Under the pieces are notes generated by a model. It saw only the letters and a program-made list of their open reading frames with translations, had not been told where the DNA came from and ran no database searches. A program made the position numbers and the translations under genes. Source: Gemmatimonadota bacterium (GTDB lineage Bacteria > Latescibacterota > UBA2968 > GCA-2709665). From it: a stretch of DNA of 64,000 nucleotides. The stretch lies in the NCBI GenBank assembly GCA_028877215.1, contig JAPPFJ010000035.1, forward strand, positions 431,580-495,579, read 5' to 3'. Shown here in pieces: positions 53,498-63,068 of the stretch (its first letter is position 1; the number at the start of each line of letters is the position of its first letter).

Positions 53498-56400
53498 TCA
53501 GGGATTGTTGCGCAAATCGAATGCCTCCGGATCGACACGGAAGGCGCTCACGCTGCCGCCGTCCGTCCCTACAAGAAGGCAGGACTCGCCCTGCACCGTA
53601 AGGGGCTCTAACACGGTAATCCCGGCTTCGATGCAGTGACTGCCCGCAACTTCCCCATCAGGCGACAGGAACACGACCCACCCGTCCGACGTCCCCGCAA
53701 CGATCATTTCTTCTCCGCCGGCCTCGAGAACGACCAGTCCGGTCACGGCCCCGTCTAGGTCCCGGCGCCAGCGCTTCTTCCCCGTACCGCTCAACAGCGC
53801 CACGTGCCCGCTTTCGCTCCCCGCGGCGAACCCTTTTCCGGGAACCGTCACGCCGTGCCGGACGTCGTCTCCCAGGTTGACCGTCCAGAGCGTCTTTCCG
53901 GATATCGAATCCACCGTGTAGACGTTTCCGTCCATGGCGCCGTAGACCGATTCCTTCACGCCGTCTCCATTCAGGTCCGCGAGAGCCAACGCCGAGAAAC
54001 AGGGGCCCCCGTTAACCGTCCACCGGATCCTCCCGTCGGCCTCCAGCAGATTCGAGGTGTAATATTCGGCGCCCACCAGGATTTCCCGCCTTCCGTCTCC
54101 CTCCACGTCGCCGACCACCATCGTCCGCGCGGCGTGGTGTTCGATCTGCCGCTGCCAGACTTCCTCTCCATCCGGCGCCAGCGCCCACACCAGCCACCCG
54201 TCCGTGGCCGTCAGGATCACCGTATTGCCGTCACCGGTCAGATCCGCCGTGGTCACCGCGTTCACGTTCTGATCCACCCCGTGCGACTGTGAAAACGTGC
54301 GTTTCCAGCAGACCTCTCCCTCGGGGTCGAACAGCGTCAGCGCGCGGTCCCGTCCCCCGGCCAGAAGCCGCCCCTCCCCCATGTCCGCAAGATGCACGGC
54401 GCGCACTTCGGCGCCGGTCTCGCGCGTCCAGCGAATCCGCCCGTCGGGGTCCAGCATGACTACCTGCCCGCTGCCCGTCCCAACCGCAATCGAGTCAGCC
54501 TTCGCATCGGCGCATTGGACCGGTCCCCGGACCCGCGCCTCCCATAACCGCCTGAGGGACGTCTCTTTCGGCACGAAACCATGTATTCCCGGCGCTCTGC
54601 GATGCTCGTAGGGCGCGCCGGACCGAACGGCCTCGCGCAGGACGTCCTCAAGACCGGTGTCCAGAGTAAACCGCTGTGTTCCGGCCGGGAGTTTGTCCGC
54701 CTCTGATTCCACCTCCCCGGCAATACAGATGCCCTCCGTCCGAACTCGGATCTCCTTGCTTGCGCGGACTTCACCCTTGCCCGGATGGAGTTCTATATGC
54801 ACCGGCGCGTCGCTCTCGAACACCGCTCCATTCGCCCACAGACCGGTCGCGTCAAGCAGCATCAGGTTCGATTCGGTCAACGCGAAAGCGGCGGCGGCGA
54901 CCCTGATACCGCCTATTTGCGCCTCCCCGTCGACAACGCCGAATACGGTCGGACCGTCCGGATGCCCCACCCGCACAATCCCCTCGCCGATTCGCTCGAT
55001 CCGCCACGCATCGATCTCCGCTTCCGAGCCCGCCACCATCAGGTTGAAATAACGCTCCACGTCGCCGGGCCGACCGTGCAGCGCCTTGTGCTGGCTGAAG
55101 ATCCGGATCGGGCCGTCCGCGAACGGATACAGTTCGTAGGGGTCGGTCCCTGCAACGCGGGCATCTTCCGTCAGGAGCGACTTTCCCGAATCATCCGCAT
55201 TCAGGATCCGGAAATACACGCCCTCCTGTTCCACCCTCAGTTCGCGGTCTTCCTGACGGACCTCGCCAAGCGTCCGCCACAGGCACTTCAGATCGTAATC
55301 CGCGTCCTTGAGCAGCCTCAACGAGTCCGCGATGAGAAAGAATCCGCCCCTCACCCAGAAGATATCCCTTGTCCAGTCCAGTCCGTTGTATTCCGGCACG
55401 ACCGTACGCGTGAAGGCGGTCTCTCCGAACGCCTCCGCCCACTTCAACGCCACCAGGGGCGGCATCTCCGCGGTTTCTCCGTCACAGATGGACACGACCG
55501 ACGAGTGGTGCCTGGGCCGCTTCCAGATATAATCCAGATCCGCCAGCCACATCCGTCCCTTCCACGTGAGCCGCCCGATCGAGTTTCCGTCCTCGTGCCC
55601 GTGGGCGAAGGTTGACGTCCCGTCCAACAGGAGGTATTCGTCATCGCTGTCGAATCCTCCGCGCATTACCAGCTTGTCGAAGGCTTCCTCGATCGGCACG
55701 TTCGCGCCGCCGCGCGCGTGCCGCTCCACCCACTCGTAAAGCGAACGGTTGAACGGCGCCACGGTGACTCCTGCCAGCCGGTCGGGCGCGTGTTTCGGAA
55801 GCGCGCGGTAATAACAGCCGGGATACGGCGCGCCGCCCATCCAGTCCAACGCCCAGAGATAGCTGCCGTCCTCGTAGTACCAGGCTGCCGTACAGAGCGC
55901 CATCGCGAGCTCGAGCGAGATGGTCTTATTCTTGAGCGCCACGGCGTACCGCCCTTGCTCGATGTAGGACCACATGTCGCCGAAGCTCACCGGAACGCCG
56001 AGATTGTCCGTCACCTGTATGCCGTAGTCGGCAAAGGCCCGGAGCTGGCCGTTCTCCAGGAAGCGGAAGTCGTCCCGCTTCAAATCGTAGATTACCTGGT
56101 GATGCGGCGCCAGCCAGCAGTAGCTCCACCATCCACCGCCCGCATCGTCGTTCGGCTTGTAGCTGTTCGCCTGGCCGTCGAAAACCGCCCTGGAGAACCG
56201 GATCTGCTTTTCGAATCCCGTGATCCCGTAGTAGGATTCGAAATAGCCCGCGCAGAACGATCCGCTCAGCCCCGCGAACGTCCAGTGGTTCTGCCGGATT
56301 TCCAGAGGCGGCGGCGTTTCGGCCTTGAAATAACGGGTGCCGGCCACGTAATTCGCGAGCCCCCACAGCACATTGGTGATCCGGAGGCGTTCCGCGTCGG

Positions 56401-57163
56401 TAAACGCATCGCTCTCCTCGATCAGGTCCCAGACCAGGAACAGCCGCCACGCCCAGGAATAGATGAACAGCATATGCTCGAACAGCCAGTTCCCGTCATA
56501 GCGATTCCTGACCAGGTCCTCGTAGTAGAAGAGCGCGTCCCGGAACATCCGCGCGCAGCCGGGATCGTGGGTCAGGTGGTGGGCCAGACCCAGGAAGGTA
56601 CCCTGCTCGACAGGATAGTAGCTGAGATTGTCCCGGTACATCTCGGCCACCCAATCGCGGAAGGCCTCGGGCGTCATTTCCGGCAGCAATGTCTCGTGAA
56701 CCTCGGTCCGGGACAGATTCGTATACCCCAATCGCCCCCCGGTTTCTTCCAGTACGCGCTCCAGCACCTCGACCGCGTTGGCCGCGCCATCCAGCGTGCT
56801 GGCCCCCACCAGCAACGCGTTATAGCCGCAGTTCTCCGGATTGTGCACAGTCCTGATTGCATACCCGTCCCCGCCTGGATACCAGTCGTCCAGGAACGCG
56901 TATTGCCGCCGGTAAAGCGCCATGATCGAACCGTTGACCATCGCGTTGCCCAGCAGCACGCGGTGCCGGCCTTCCGGCAGGGGCGCCAAGCCGGCCGGAC
57001 CCATGATCGGCAGGTCCACGCCGGCGTGCGCGCGGATCATCTCACGCAGCCGCCGACCGAGACGCGCCCATTCCGGCTCTACCGGCGCCACGATCTCCGC
57101 ACCCTCGCTGAGGTCCGTGGTCAGGTGCATATCCTTCAACGTTTCAATGCGATCCTCGGCCAT
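53498..57163 (-). CDS. Heparinase II/III-like protein fused to a PQQ-type beta-propeller
   Basis: 1221 residues. The region from about 150 to 830 resembles the toroid plus beta-sandwich of heparinase II/III or alginate-lyase-like enzymes (YYPVEQGTFLGLAHHLTHD, NRYDGNWLFEHMLF, LLDGTSTFAHGHEDGNSIGR with the two-His segment). From about 870 to 1210 there are repeats such as ADLTGDGNTVILTATDGWL and VGDVEGDGRREILVGAEYY, the blades of a PQQ/FG-GAP-like propeller. No signal peptide is visible, unlike the relative at 58173-60926, so it may be cytoplasmic or exported by another route. The fusion of lyase-like and propeller modules is unusual. The enzymatic residues were not all checked. Confidence 0.75.
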   Translation of the reverse strand: MAEDRIETLKDMHLTTDLSEGAEIVAPVEPEWARLGRRLREMIRAHAGVDLPIMGPAGLAPLPEGRHRVLLGNAMVNGSIMALYRRQYAFLDDWYPGGDGYAIRTVHNPENCGYNALLVGASTLDGAANAVEVLERVLEETGGRLGYTNLSRTEVHETLLPEMTPEAFRDWVAEMYRDNLSYYPVEQGTFLGLAHHLTHDPGCARMFRDALFYYEDLVRNRYDGNWLFEHMLFIYSWAWRLFLVWDLIEESDAFTDAERLRITNVLWGLANYVAGTRYFKAETPPPLEIRQNHWTFAGLSGSFCAGYFESYYGITGFEKQIRFSRAVFDGQANSYKPNDDAGGGWWSYCWLAPHHQVIYDLKRDDFRFLENGQLRAFADYGIQVTDNLGVPVSFGDMWSYIEQGRYAVALKNKTISLELAMALCTAAWYYEDGSYLWALDWMGGAPYPGCYYRALPKHAPDRLAGVTVAPFNRSLYEWVERHARGGANVPIEEAFDKLVMRGGFDSDDEYLLLDGTSTFAHGHEDGNSIGRLTWKGRMWLADLDYIWKRPRHHSSVVSICDGETAEMPPLVALKWAEAFGETAFTRTVVPEYNGLDWTRDIFWVRGGFFLIADSLRLLKDADYDLKCLWRTLGEVRQEDRELRVEQEGVYFRILNADDSGKSLLTEDARVAGTDPYELYPFADGPIRIFSQHKALHGRPGDVERYFNLMVAGSEAEIDAWRIERIGEGIVRVGHPDGPTVFGVVDGEAQIGGIRVAAAAFALTESNLMLLDATGLWANGAVFESDAPVHIELHPGKGEVRASKEIRVRTEGICIAGEVESEADKLPAGTQRFTLDTGLEDVLREAVRSGAPYEHRRAPGIHGFVPKETSLRRLWEARVRGPVQCADAKADSIAVGTGSGQVVMLDPDGRIRWTRETGAEVRAVHLADMGEGRLLAGGRDRALTLFDPEGEVCWKRTFSQSHGVDQNVNAVTTADLTGDGNTVILTATDGWLVWALAPDGEEVWQRQIEHHAARTMVVGDVEGDGRREILVGAEYYTSNLLEADGRIRWTVNGGPCFSALALADLNGDGVKESVYGAMDGNVYTVDSISGKTLWTVNLGDDVRHGVTVPGKGFAAGSESGHVALLSGTGKKRWRRDLDGAVTGLVVLEAGGEEMIVAGTSDGWVVFLSPDGEVAGSHCIEAGITVLEPLTVQGESCLLVGTDGGSVSAFRVDPEAFDLRNNP

Positions 57164-57451
57164 CGCGCATCCCTTGTAAAGGCAGTCACAAACTTGAAGC
57201 CTCTCAGTTTCACTTCCCGCATTTCAATGGGCAGGCACCCACCGGGCGTGGCCACCGACGTCCAGCGACAAGAGCTCACCGACGTTTCGAACGTAAACAG
57301 CCATCCTGCAGGTTAATCTCCACCAGAACGACAACACAGGCTTTCCGACCGGATTTCTGGTCTGTGTGCATGGAATGTAGGTGACAGTTTGCCTCGATTC
57401 GCGTATCTTTCAGGCAGTCGCATAATCATCGATGTTCGGAGAATACTGACC

Positions 57452-57748
57452 GTGACAATAGAAAAAATAAAAGAAATCGCGGTTCCTGCATGTCTGGAAT
57501 TCAGGGTGAAAAGATTGGATCTGTTCGGATCATTAAGCCGGGGCCAGGGAACGGCCATCAGCGACGTGGATTTGATCGTGGAGTTCGAGGATCCTACTAT
57601 GTTTCCATCGAAGAGGTTTTTCGGGCTTCTACACCATCTCGAGGACAAGCTGAATTGCAAAGTCGATTTGCTTACGTTCAATGGACTCAAGAACCCCTAC
57701 TTTCGTCGGAGCATCCTTGACGAAAGGGTGAACATCTATGGGCGATGA
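57452..57748 (+). CDS. mntA: MNT-domain nucleotidyltransferase (MntA-like antitoxin)
   Basis: 98 residues from the GTG at 57452 (GGAG ten bases upstream); the open frame begins at 57389. The minimal nucleotidyltransferase motif GSx10DxD is intact: GSLSRGQGTAISDVD. This type of protein adds AMP to the partner toxin to neutralise it. Its stop overlaps the next gene by 11 bases, the usual MntA-HepT arrangement. A third acidic residue is in KVDLLTF. Confidence 0.9.
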   Translation: MTIEKIKEIAVPACLEFRVKRLDLFGSLSRGQGTAISDVDLIVEFEDPTMFPSKRFFGLLHHLEDKLNCKVDLLTFNGLKNPYFRRSILDERVNIYGR

Positions 57749-58100
57749 GATACTCAAATACCTCTTCGACATCAAGGATGCGGCCTCGGCAATCCTCAAG
57801 TTTGTTCAGGACAAGACCTATGATGACTATCGAGAAGACGAACTGCTCAAGAGTGGCGTCGAACGAAAATTCGAAATAATCGGTGAAGCATTGAATAAAA
57901 TAAAACGAGATAATCCGCAGTTACTCAATAGAATACGGGATCATCGCAGTATCATTTCATTCAGAAATATTCTCGCACATGACTACAACAGCATTGATCA
58001 CACAATCGTGTGGGGAATTATAGAAGAAAACCTGGACAATCTCTATACGGATGTCGAAGAATTACTCATCGATCATCAACCTGAATCCCCTGCCGGATGA
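57738..58100 (+). CDS. hepT: HEPN-domain toxin (HepT-like)
   Basis: 120 residues, nearly all helical, with the HEPN RNase motif RX4HXY as RNILAHDY near residues 78-85. FEIIGEALNKI is another common HepT string. The motif Tyr is the expected site of adenylylation by the upstream MntA. The gene overlaps the antitoxin gene by 11 bases. The base composition looks more AT-rich than neighbouring genes, consistent with recent transfer. It is followed by a β-propeller relic. Confidence 0.92.
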   Translation: MGDEILKYLFDIKDAASAILKFVQDKTYDDYREDELLKSGVERKFEIIGEALNKIKRDNPQLLNRIRDHRSIISFRNILAHDYNSIDHTIVWGIIEENLDNLYTDVEELLIDHQPESPAG

Positions 58101-58167
58101 CGCGCATCATACCTGACTCAATACCGTGATCAGGCCCCTGTCCGTGCCCGCCACACGAATTCTCTCC
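58098..58167 (-). pseudogene. Relic of the 3' end of a beta-propeller gene (site 1)
   Basis: Downstream of the heparinase-like gene stop (58173) the minus strand reads in frame MERIRVAGTDRGLITVLSQV and stops with TGA, which overlaps a following ATGATGCGCGTCA. The same arrangement with the same spacing occurs at 60923 (…LLAGTDGGAITALSRI, TGA overlapping the heparinase-like start ATGATGCGTGTCA). It is a deletion scar: propeller 3' end followed by the first codons of a heparinase-like gene. Confidence 0.6.
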
Positions 58168-58172
58168 ATTGC

Positions 58173-60926
58173 CTAGTCAACCGGTAGCTCGACCCGAACG
58201 CTCATCGCATCCTCGGAACTGAAGACGCGTCTCCCGTCCAGCTCGGCAAACGTCCCGCCGTGCAAGACCACCGACCCGACACCGTCCGGTCCCCATCGCA
58301 CCAGGCTGGCGAGGGCGTCCGTGGTCAGCCCGCCCGCGGTAACTGTTTCACCTCCCGTTCTGAAGACCGCCAGCGCGGTTCCATCCGGGCCGCTTACCCG
58401 GATGCCGATCCCGCCGTGCCCCATCACCCGCGTCGCCGAAACCGGTTCAGCTTCAGCGGAACGCAGCGGCTGAAGCAGGTGAAGGTAGTGTACCCTTTCC
58501 ACCGGCCCCGGCGTCGGAAACCGCAGATAGCGCTGCCGATCCGCGTCCCGGGGCGCCGGCGTGGAATCGATCCTGACGGTGGACGGCTCAGGCGAGAAAT
58601 GTCTGATGTGCATCCTTGCCGCGCGTCCCTCGATTCTGGACGTCTCGCCGGCGACTGTCACCTTGCCGTACGGGCTCAGCAGCCGCCACTCGATCTGTCT
58701 GGGCCGCTTTCCGGCGGTTTCGATCTCATCGAACAGCACCAGGTACCGCAGGTCCGGGTCGCCCTGCGGCTTCAGGAACATCAGATGGCGGCGGTAGGTC
58801 TCCAGCAGGGGTCGGTACGCGTGCGCCGCTTCCCCCCTTACGTAATCGTAGTCCCTGGCGAAAAAGGTCTCCTCGATCCGGCCGCTCTTCGCTACGTCCT
58901 CCCGTCCCAGCCATTGCAACTCGTACTCACGCTGCACCGGGCTCTCCTCGTGAACCGTCGGCTGTCCCCGTCCATCCACCAGAATCGTGTTTCGCCCCGG
59001 TGTGCCCTGGTACCAGGCCGTCAGATCGTACTGCGCCTGCGTCAGCGCCGCTTCCCCCGTCTTTGGGGTCCGCGGCGGTGACAACAGCGGCTCCCCGAAC
59101 GCGGAGAGCGTAAACGCGTTCTTGTCCCCCTGTTCCTTACTCACTTCCGGACCAGACGTGAACGTGACGCGCACCCCGTCCTCGTGCAGCGTGTCGGTTA
59201 ACTTCACCAGCCCCAGGTCACGGAAGTGAAACCCCGTAACGTCCACCTTCGGAGCCTCCGGCGCCAGGCTCCCGTCGTAGAACAGGAACTCCCAGGGCCC
59301 GTGGAAATAGAGCCCCTTCGCCGCCGCAACGCCCAGCGTATACGTTCCGTCCATCTCCTCAACCGCCTTGGCGATCTCGTGTTCATCTGTAAACGCGATG
59401 CCCCTCACACGCCGCCCTCCGGACGTCAGCATCAGCATTGCCTGCCCGGTATCCGACCGGTACTTACGCAGGGATGCCCGGATCTCGCCGGCGCGCAGAC
59501 TGGCGAATCCGAGGGCCGTCTCTCCGCGTTCGTCCGTCAGCGTTACCGGTCCAGCCAGGCGATCCACGAAACCCCCGGCGGCGTCGAAGACCTCCAGAGA
59601 ACCGATTTCCACCCGATCGCCCTCAACCTGAAGCGTGACCCTGTCGATCCCTTCCACGCGTTCAATATCCTGCCGGTCCCGCACGATTCCATTCACTTCG
59701 ATCTGCATCCTGCCGGTCCCTGCATCCCAACGCAGGGAAACCGTATAAAGGGTCTCATGCTGGTAAAGCACTTTATCCCGGTTATACCAGTACGCCGGGT
59801 ACCTCTCCATGTCCGGCCGCAGGTCGTGCTTCAGGGCCAGCCACTGAAGCGCCGGATCCTGGAGTCTTCCGGCGTGCGACAGAAGGCCCGCCCGATCGTT
59901 ATAGTGCCCGCGCGACCTGTACATCTCCATCCCGAAAATCAGAAAGTGCGACAGCCTGCGCAGCGGCCCGGTATCGAACAGGTCCGGCCCTCCGTTTCGG
60001 GCCAGCGCCTCCATAAACCGACCCCCGTCGCTCAGGCAGACCCCCAGCCAGCCGCGTCCTTCCATCCGCTCTCCGTCTCTCCCATAGGCCGCCGGCAGGA
60101 GGTAATCCCGCGTGAGCACCAGCCCCATATCCAGCCAGTCCCGCGCCTCTTCGACCTCGTAGAGCAGCCCCAGTCCCGCCAGTCCCTCAAGCGGTATGCT
60201 CCGCCACCTGTGGTTATTCGCAAGCGACCCGCGCCGCGCCGCCGGGTCCTGCGTCAGCCAGTACGCATCCTTCTTGCACAGCTTCCGACCCTTCTTGCGC
60301 AGTCCCGCGAGCAGACGTTCTCGTTCCGCCCGTGAGAATCGTCCGGGAATCCAGTCGTAGACGATCACCGCTCCCGACAGGATCATGGCCGCCTCCATAT
60401 CCCAGGGATCGGCCGCAGGACCCCAGTTCTCCCAGCCCGCGTACGCCAGCGCCCACGCCTTGGCGCGTTGTGCGAAGACCTCCTCCTCCGTCAGCAGGTA
60501 GGCGAATGCGTACAACGGGCCGTAGTATTGCATCGCGTATGCGTAAGACAGAAAATCGTAGGTCGCCTTTAGAAACGACTCGTCGTAACTGCCATCGGGT
60601 AAACGGCTGTCGGCCGCTCCGGCGGGCGGTTCTTTGGGAATCGGGTTTTTCAACGACAGCCTGGCCGCGCGGACGATCCCCTTGGCGCACGTCCGGTACG
60701 GTTCCCGCCCGGCCATTTCGCGCAGGCGCGGCACGTCTTCAGCCGAGAAGAAAAGGTAGGGATGCGTGCGTTCGGCCTCCAGCAACGCCCCGCTGATCCC
60801 CCGGTCTCCCAGCAGGTCCCGGATGTTCACAGGCTCACCCCCGAAAACCGAACTCCATGAAACCGCCATTGAGGCAGCGAGCGCGCAGACCCCCGCCCAT
60901 CCTGATTTCGAAGTGACACGCATCAT
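58173..60926 (-). CDS. Secreted heparinase II/III-like protein
   Basis: 917 residues with a signal peptide (to about residue 29) and a large N-terminal toroid starting at PYLFFSAEDVPRLREMAG and including NNHRWRSIPLEGLAGLGLL. The C-terminal beta-sandwich follows. It looks like the polysaccharide lyase families with a heparinase-type fold, but the exact family is not secure; the substrate is likely a uronic-acid polysaccharide. It starts at ATGATG, with the first ATG overlapping the stop of the propeller relic (ATGA), so it was once translationally coupled to an upstream propeller gene. Confidence 0.75.
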   Translation of the reverse strand: MMRVTSKSGWAGVCALAASMAVSWSSVFGGEPVNIRDLLGDRGISGALLEAERTHPYLFFSAEDVPRLREMAGREPYRTCAKGIVRAARLSLKNPIPKEPPAGAADSRLPDGSYDESFLKATYDFLSYAYAMQYYGPLYAFAYLLTEEEVFAQRAKAWALAYAGWENWGPAADPWDMEAAMILSGAVIVYDWIPGRFSRAERERLLAGLRKKGRKLCKKDAYWLTQDPAARRGSLANNHRWRSIPLEGLAGLGLLYEVEEARDWLDMGLVLTRDYLLPAAYGRDGERMEGRGWLGVCLSDGGRFMEALARNGGPDLFDTGPLRRLSHFLIFGMEMYRSRGHYNDRAGLLSHAGRLQDPALQWLALKHDLRPDMERYPAYWYNRDKVLYQHETLYTVSLRWDAGTGRMQIEVNGIVRDRQDIERVEGIDRVTLQVEGDRVEIGSLEVFDAAGGFVDRLAGPVTLTDERGETALGFASLRAGEIRASLRKYRSDTGQAMLMLTSGGRRVRGIAFTDEHEIAKAVEEMDGTYTLGVAAAKGLYFHGPWEFLFYDGSLAPEAPKVDVTGFHFRDLGLVKLTDTLHEDGVRVTFTSGPEVSKEQGDKNAFTLSAFGEPLLSPPRTPKTGEAALTQAQYDLTAWYQGTPGRNTILVDGRGQPTVHEESPVQREYELQWLGREDVAKSGRIEETFFARDYDYVRGEAAHAYRPLLETYRRHLMFLKPQGDPDLRYLVLFDEIETAGKRPRQIEWRLLSPYGKVTVAGETSRIEGRAARMHIRHFSPEPSTVRIDSTPAPRDADRQRYLRFPTPGPVERVHYLHLLQPLRSAEAEPVSATRVMGHGGIGIRVSGPDGTALAVFRTGGETVTAGGLTTDALASLVRWGPDGVGSVVLHGGTFAELDGRRVFSSEDAMSVRVELPVD

Positions 60927-61060
60927 ATCCGACTCAATGCGGTGATCGCACCCCCGTCCGTGCCTGCCAAAAGGGCCGGACCATCGGCGAGATCCAGGCC
61001 GGCAGGAAGCCCGGGGAGCTTGTTATTCCGATAGGATGTGCTTACTTTACCGGGTCGATC
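60923..61060 (-). pseudogene. Relic of a beta-propeller gene 3' end (site 2)
   Basis: On the minus strand an open stretch of about 45 codons reads DRPGKVSTSYRNNKLPG, LPAGLDLADGPALLAGTDGG and AITALSRI, then TGA at 60923-60925. The final part resembles the last blade of the propeller in the 53498-57163 protein (SCLLVGTDGGSVSAF). There is no start and the upstream limit is a TGA, so it is the cut-off tail of a former gene. The plus-strand ABC gene begins just inside its former coding region. Confidence 0.55.
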
Positions 61061-61086
61061 GCGTCACACGCCGGGGAAGGGCCAGG

Positions 61087-62202
61087 ATGGCAGCCGTAGT
61101 CCTAAAAGACGTCCGAAAGATCTATAGCGGAAACACCGTCGCGGTAGACGACTTCAGCCTTCGCGTCGAGGACGGCGAGTTCGTGGTGCTGGTGGGGCCT
61201 TCCGGATGCGGAAAATCGACCACCCTCCGGCTGATTGCCGGCCTGGAGGAGGTGGACGGGGGTGAAATCCACATCGACGGATGCCTGGCGAACGACCTTC
61301 CGCCCAAGGACAGGAATATCGCGATGGTCTTCCAGAACTACGCCCTCTACCCCCACATGGACGCCTACCGGAATATGGCCTTTGGGCTGAAACTAAGAAA
61401 ATATCCAAGGGAGAAGATCGACGACCGGGTGCGTGAGGCGGCGGACATCCTGGGAATCCGGAACCTGCTGCACCGAAAGCCGAAGGAACTCTCTGGCGGA
61501 CAGCGCCAGCGGGTAGCCCTTGGTCGTGCAATCGTTCGGAAACCGAAGGTCTTCCTCTTCGATGAGCCGCTGTCCAACCTGGACGCCAGACTGCGGGTTC
61601 AGATGCGAACGGAACTCAGCAAGCTGCATGCCCGGCTCAACGCGACCATGATTTACGTCACCCACGACCAGGTCGAAGCGATGACCATGGGCGACCGCCT
61701 CGTCGTCATGCAAGACGGACGGATCCAGCAGGTCGGAGCCCCGGTCCACCTGTACCGGAGACCCGCGAACCGGTTCGTCGCCGGCTTTATCGGCAGCCCG
61801 TCGATGAATTTCCTCGAGGGCGAACTCGTCCGGGACGGCGGCATGGCCTTCCGGGGAGACGGCCTCCGCCTCCCTGTACCGGACCGGCACCGGGACAGCC
61901 TGTCAGGGTACATCAGTCGCCGCGTAATCCTTGGAATCCGCCCCGAGCACATCCACTACGCGTCTTCAGCCCGCGGGCCGGCAGAAACAGAAGACGTCTC
62001 CGCGAAAGTCGACCTCGTCGAACCGATGGGACATGAGACCTTGCTCTACCTGACCGTCGGACGCGCCTCCTGCGTGGCCAGGGTGACCGCGGATCCCGCA
62101 CCCGCGGTGGACAGCGAGGTCCGACTCGCATTCGACCTCTCCGCCGTCCACTTCTTCGACCGGGAGACCGAAGTCACGCTTCTCCGTGATACACCCGAAT
62201 AG
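61087..62202 (+). CDS. Sugar ABC transporter ATP-binding protein (MsmK/UgpC/MalK type)
   Basis: 371 residues from the ATG at 61087, with GGAAGGG upstream; the frame open to 61036 is not needed. Walker A is GPSGCGKST, the signature LSGGQRQ, Walker B VFLFDEPLSNLD and the switch VTHDQVEAMTM. The C-terminal regulatory (TOBE/OB) region (GIRPEHIHYA) is typical of MalK/UgpC proteins, which power several sugar permeases. It lies on the opposite strand from the two permease genes, converging on them, which is unusual for such an operon. Confidence 0.93.
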   Translation: MAAVVLKDVRKIYSGNTVAVDDFSLRVEDGEFVVLVGPSGCGKSTTLRLIAGLEEVDGGEIHIDGCLANDLPPKDRNIAMVFQNYALYPHMDAYRNMAFGLKLRKYPREKIDDRVREAADILGIRNLLHRKPKELSGGQRQRVALGRAIVRKPKVFLFDEPLSNLDARLRVQMRTELSKLHARLNATMIYVTHDQVEAMTMGDRLVVMQDGRIQQVGAPVHLYRRPANRFVAGFIGSPSMNFLEGELVRDGGMAFRGDGLRLPVPDRHRDSLSGYISRRVILGIRPEHIHYASSARGPAETEDVSAKVDLVEPMGHETLLYLTVGRASCVARVTADPAPAVDSEVRLAFDLSAVHFFDRETEVTLLRDTPE

Positions 62203-62228
62203 CAAACCGACGCGGGGCATGGACACGC

Positions 62229-63068
62229 TCAGGACTTTACCGCTCCCGCCATCAGACCCGACGTCAACCGTTTCCTGACCAGCAGAAACAGCAGCACGGT
62301 GGGAACCGTCGCCACCACCGCGGTCGCCATCAGCAGGTTCCATTCCACCACGTTGTTCTTTTCCCACGCATAGAGCGCCATCGTGATCGGCTGCATTTCC
62401 CTTCGGGAAACCAGCACCAGCGCGAAGATGAATTCGTTCCAGGCGGTCACGAACGCAAAGATCGCTGTCGTCGCCAGCCCGGGCCCGGTGAGCGGCAGGA
62501 CGATCCTGAACAGCATGCCTGTCCTGGAAAGGCCGTCGATCATCGCGGCATCTTCCAGCTCTTCCGGAATGTGCCTGAAAAAACCCGCCAGTATCCAGAT
62601 CGAAAAAGGCAGGGTAACGGCGGTATTCACCAGAATCAGGCCGCTGTAGGTGTCGAGAAGGTGGAGTGCCTTCATCACCTTGAACAGGGGAATCAGAACG
62701 ATCACGGGGGAAAACATCTGCATCACGAGGATGCCCAAACCGAACACCCCGCGCCCGCGGAACTTGATGCGTGCCATCGCGTAAGCCGCCGGAGTCGCCA
62801 ACGCAATGTTCAGAACCGTGGTTCCCGTGGCGATAATCATACTGTTCACCAGATGGCGCGCCATGGGAATCCGGACGAAGATGTCCACGTAATTCTGCCA
62901 CGCAAACAGCCTGGGCACCAGCGTCGCCGGCGATTGGAACACTTCGCCCAGGTTCTTCAGTGAGGTCCCCGCAACCACCAGAAACGGAAACAGCGCGAAG
63001 GCGGCGACGCCCGCTATCAGGAGCGCCCGCAATACCTCGGCTGGCCGTACTCGCAACGGTCCCAACAC
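62229..63068 (-). CDS. Carbohydrate ABC transporter permease (MalG type)
   Basis: 279 residues from the GTG at 63068, whose first base is the last base of the upstream permease stop TAG, with GGGAGG four bases before. An in-frame GTG at 63098 would give ten more residues. Six transmembrane segments are present. The cytoplasmic EAA-like motif is EELEDAAMIDGLSRTG, which docks on the ATPase. This is the inner-membrane subunit for an oligosaccharide. It is translationally coupled to the MalF-like gene. Confidence 0.92.
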   Translation of the reverse strand: MLGPLRVRPAEVLRALLIAGVAAFALFPFLVVAGTSLKNLGEVFQSPATLVPRLFAWQNYVDIFVRIPMARHLVNSMIIATGTTVLNIALATPAAYAMARIKFRGRGVFGLGILVMQMFSPVIVLIPLFKVMKALHLLDTYSGLILVNTAVTLPFSIWILAGFFRHIPEELEDAAMIDGLSRTGMLFRIVLPLTGPGLATTAIFAFVTAWNEFIFALVLVSRREMQPITMALYAWEKNNVVEWNLLMATAVVATVPTVLLFLLVRKRLTSGLMAGAVKS

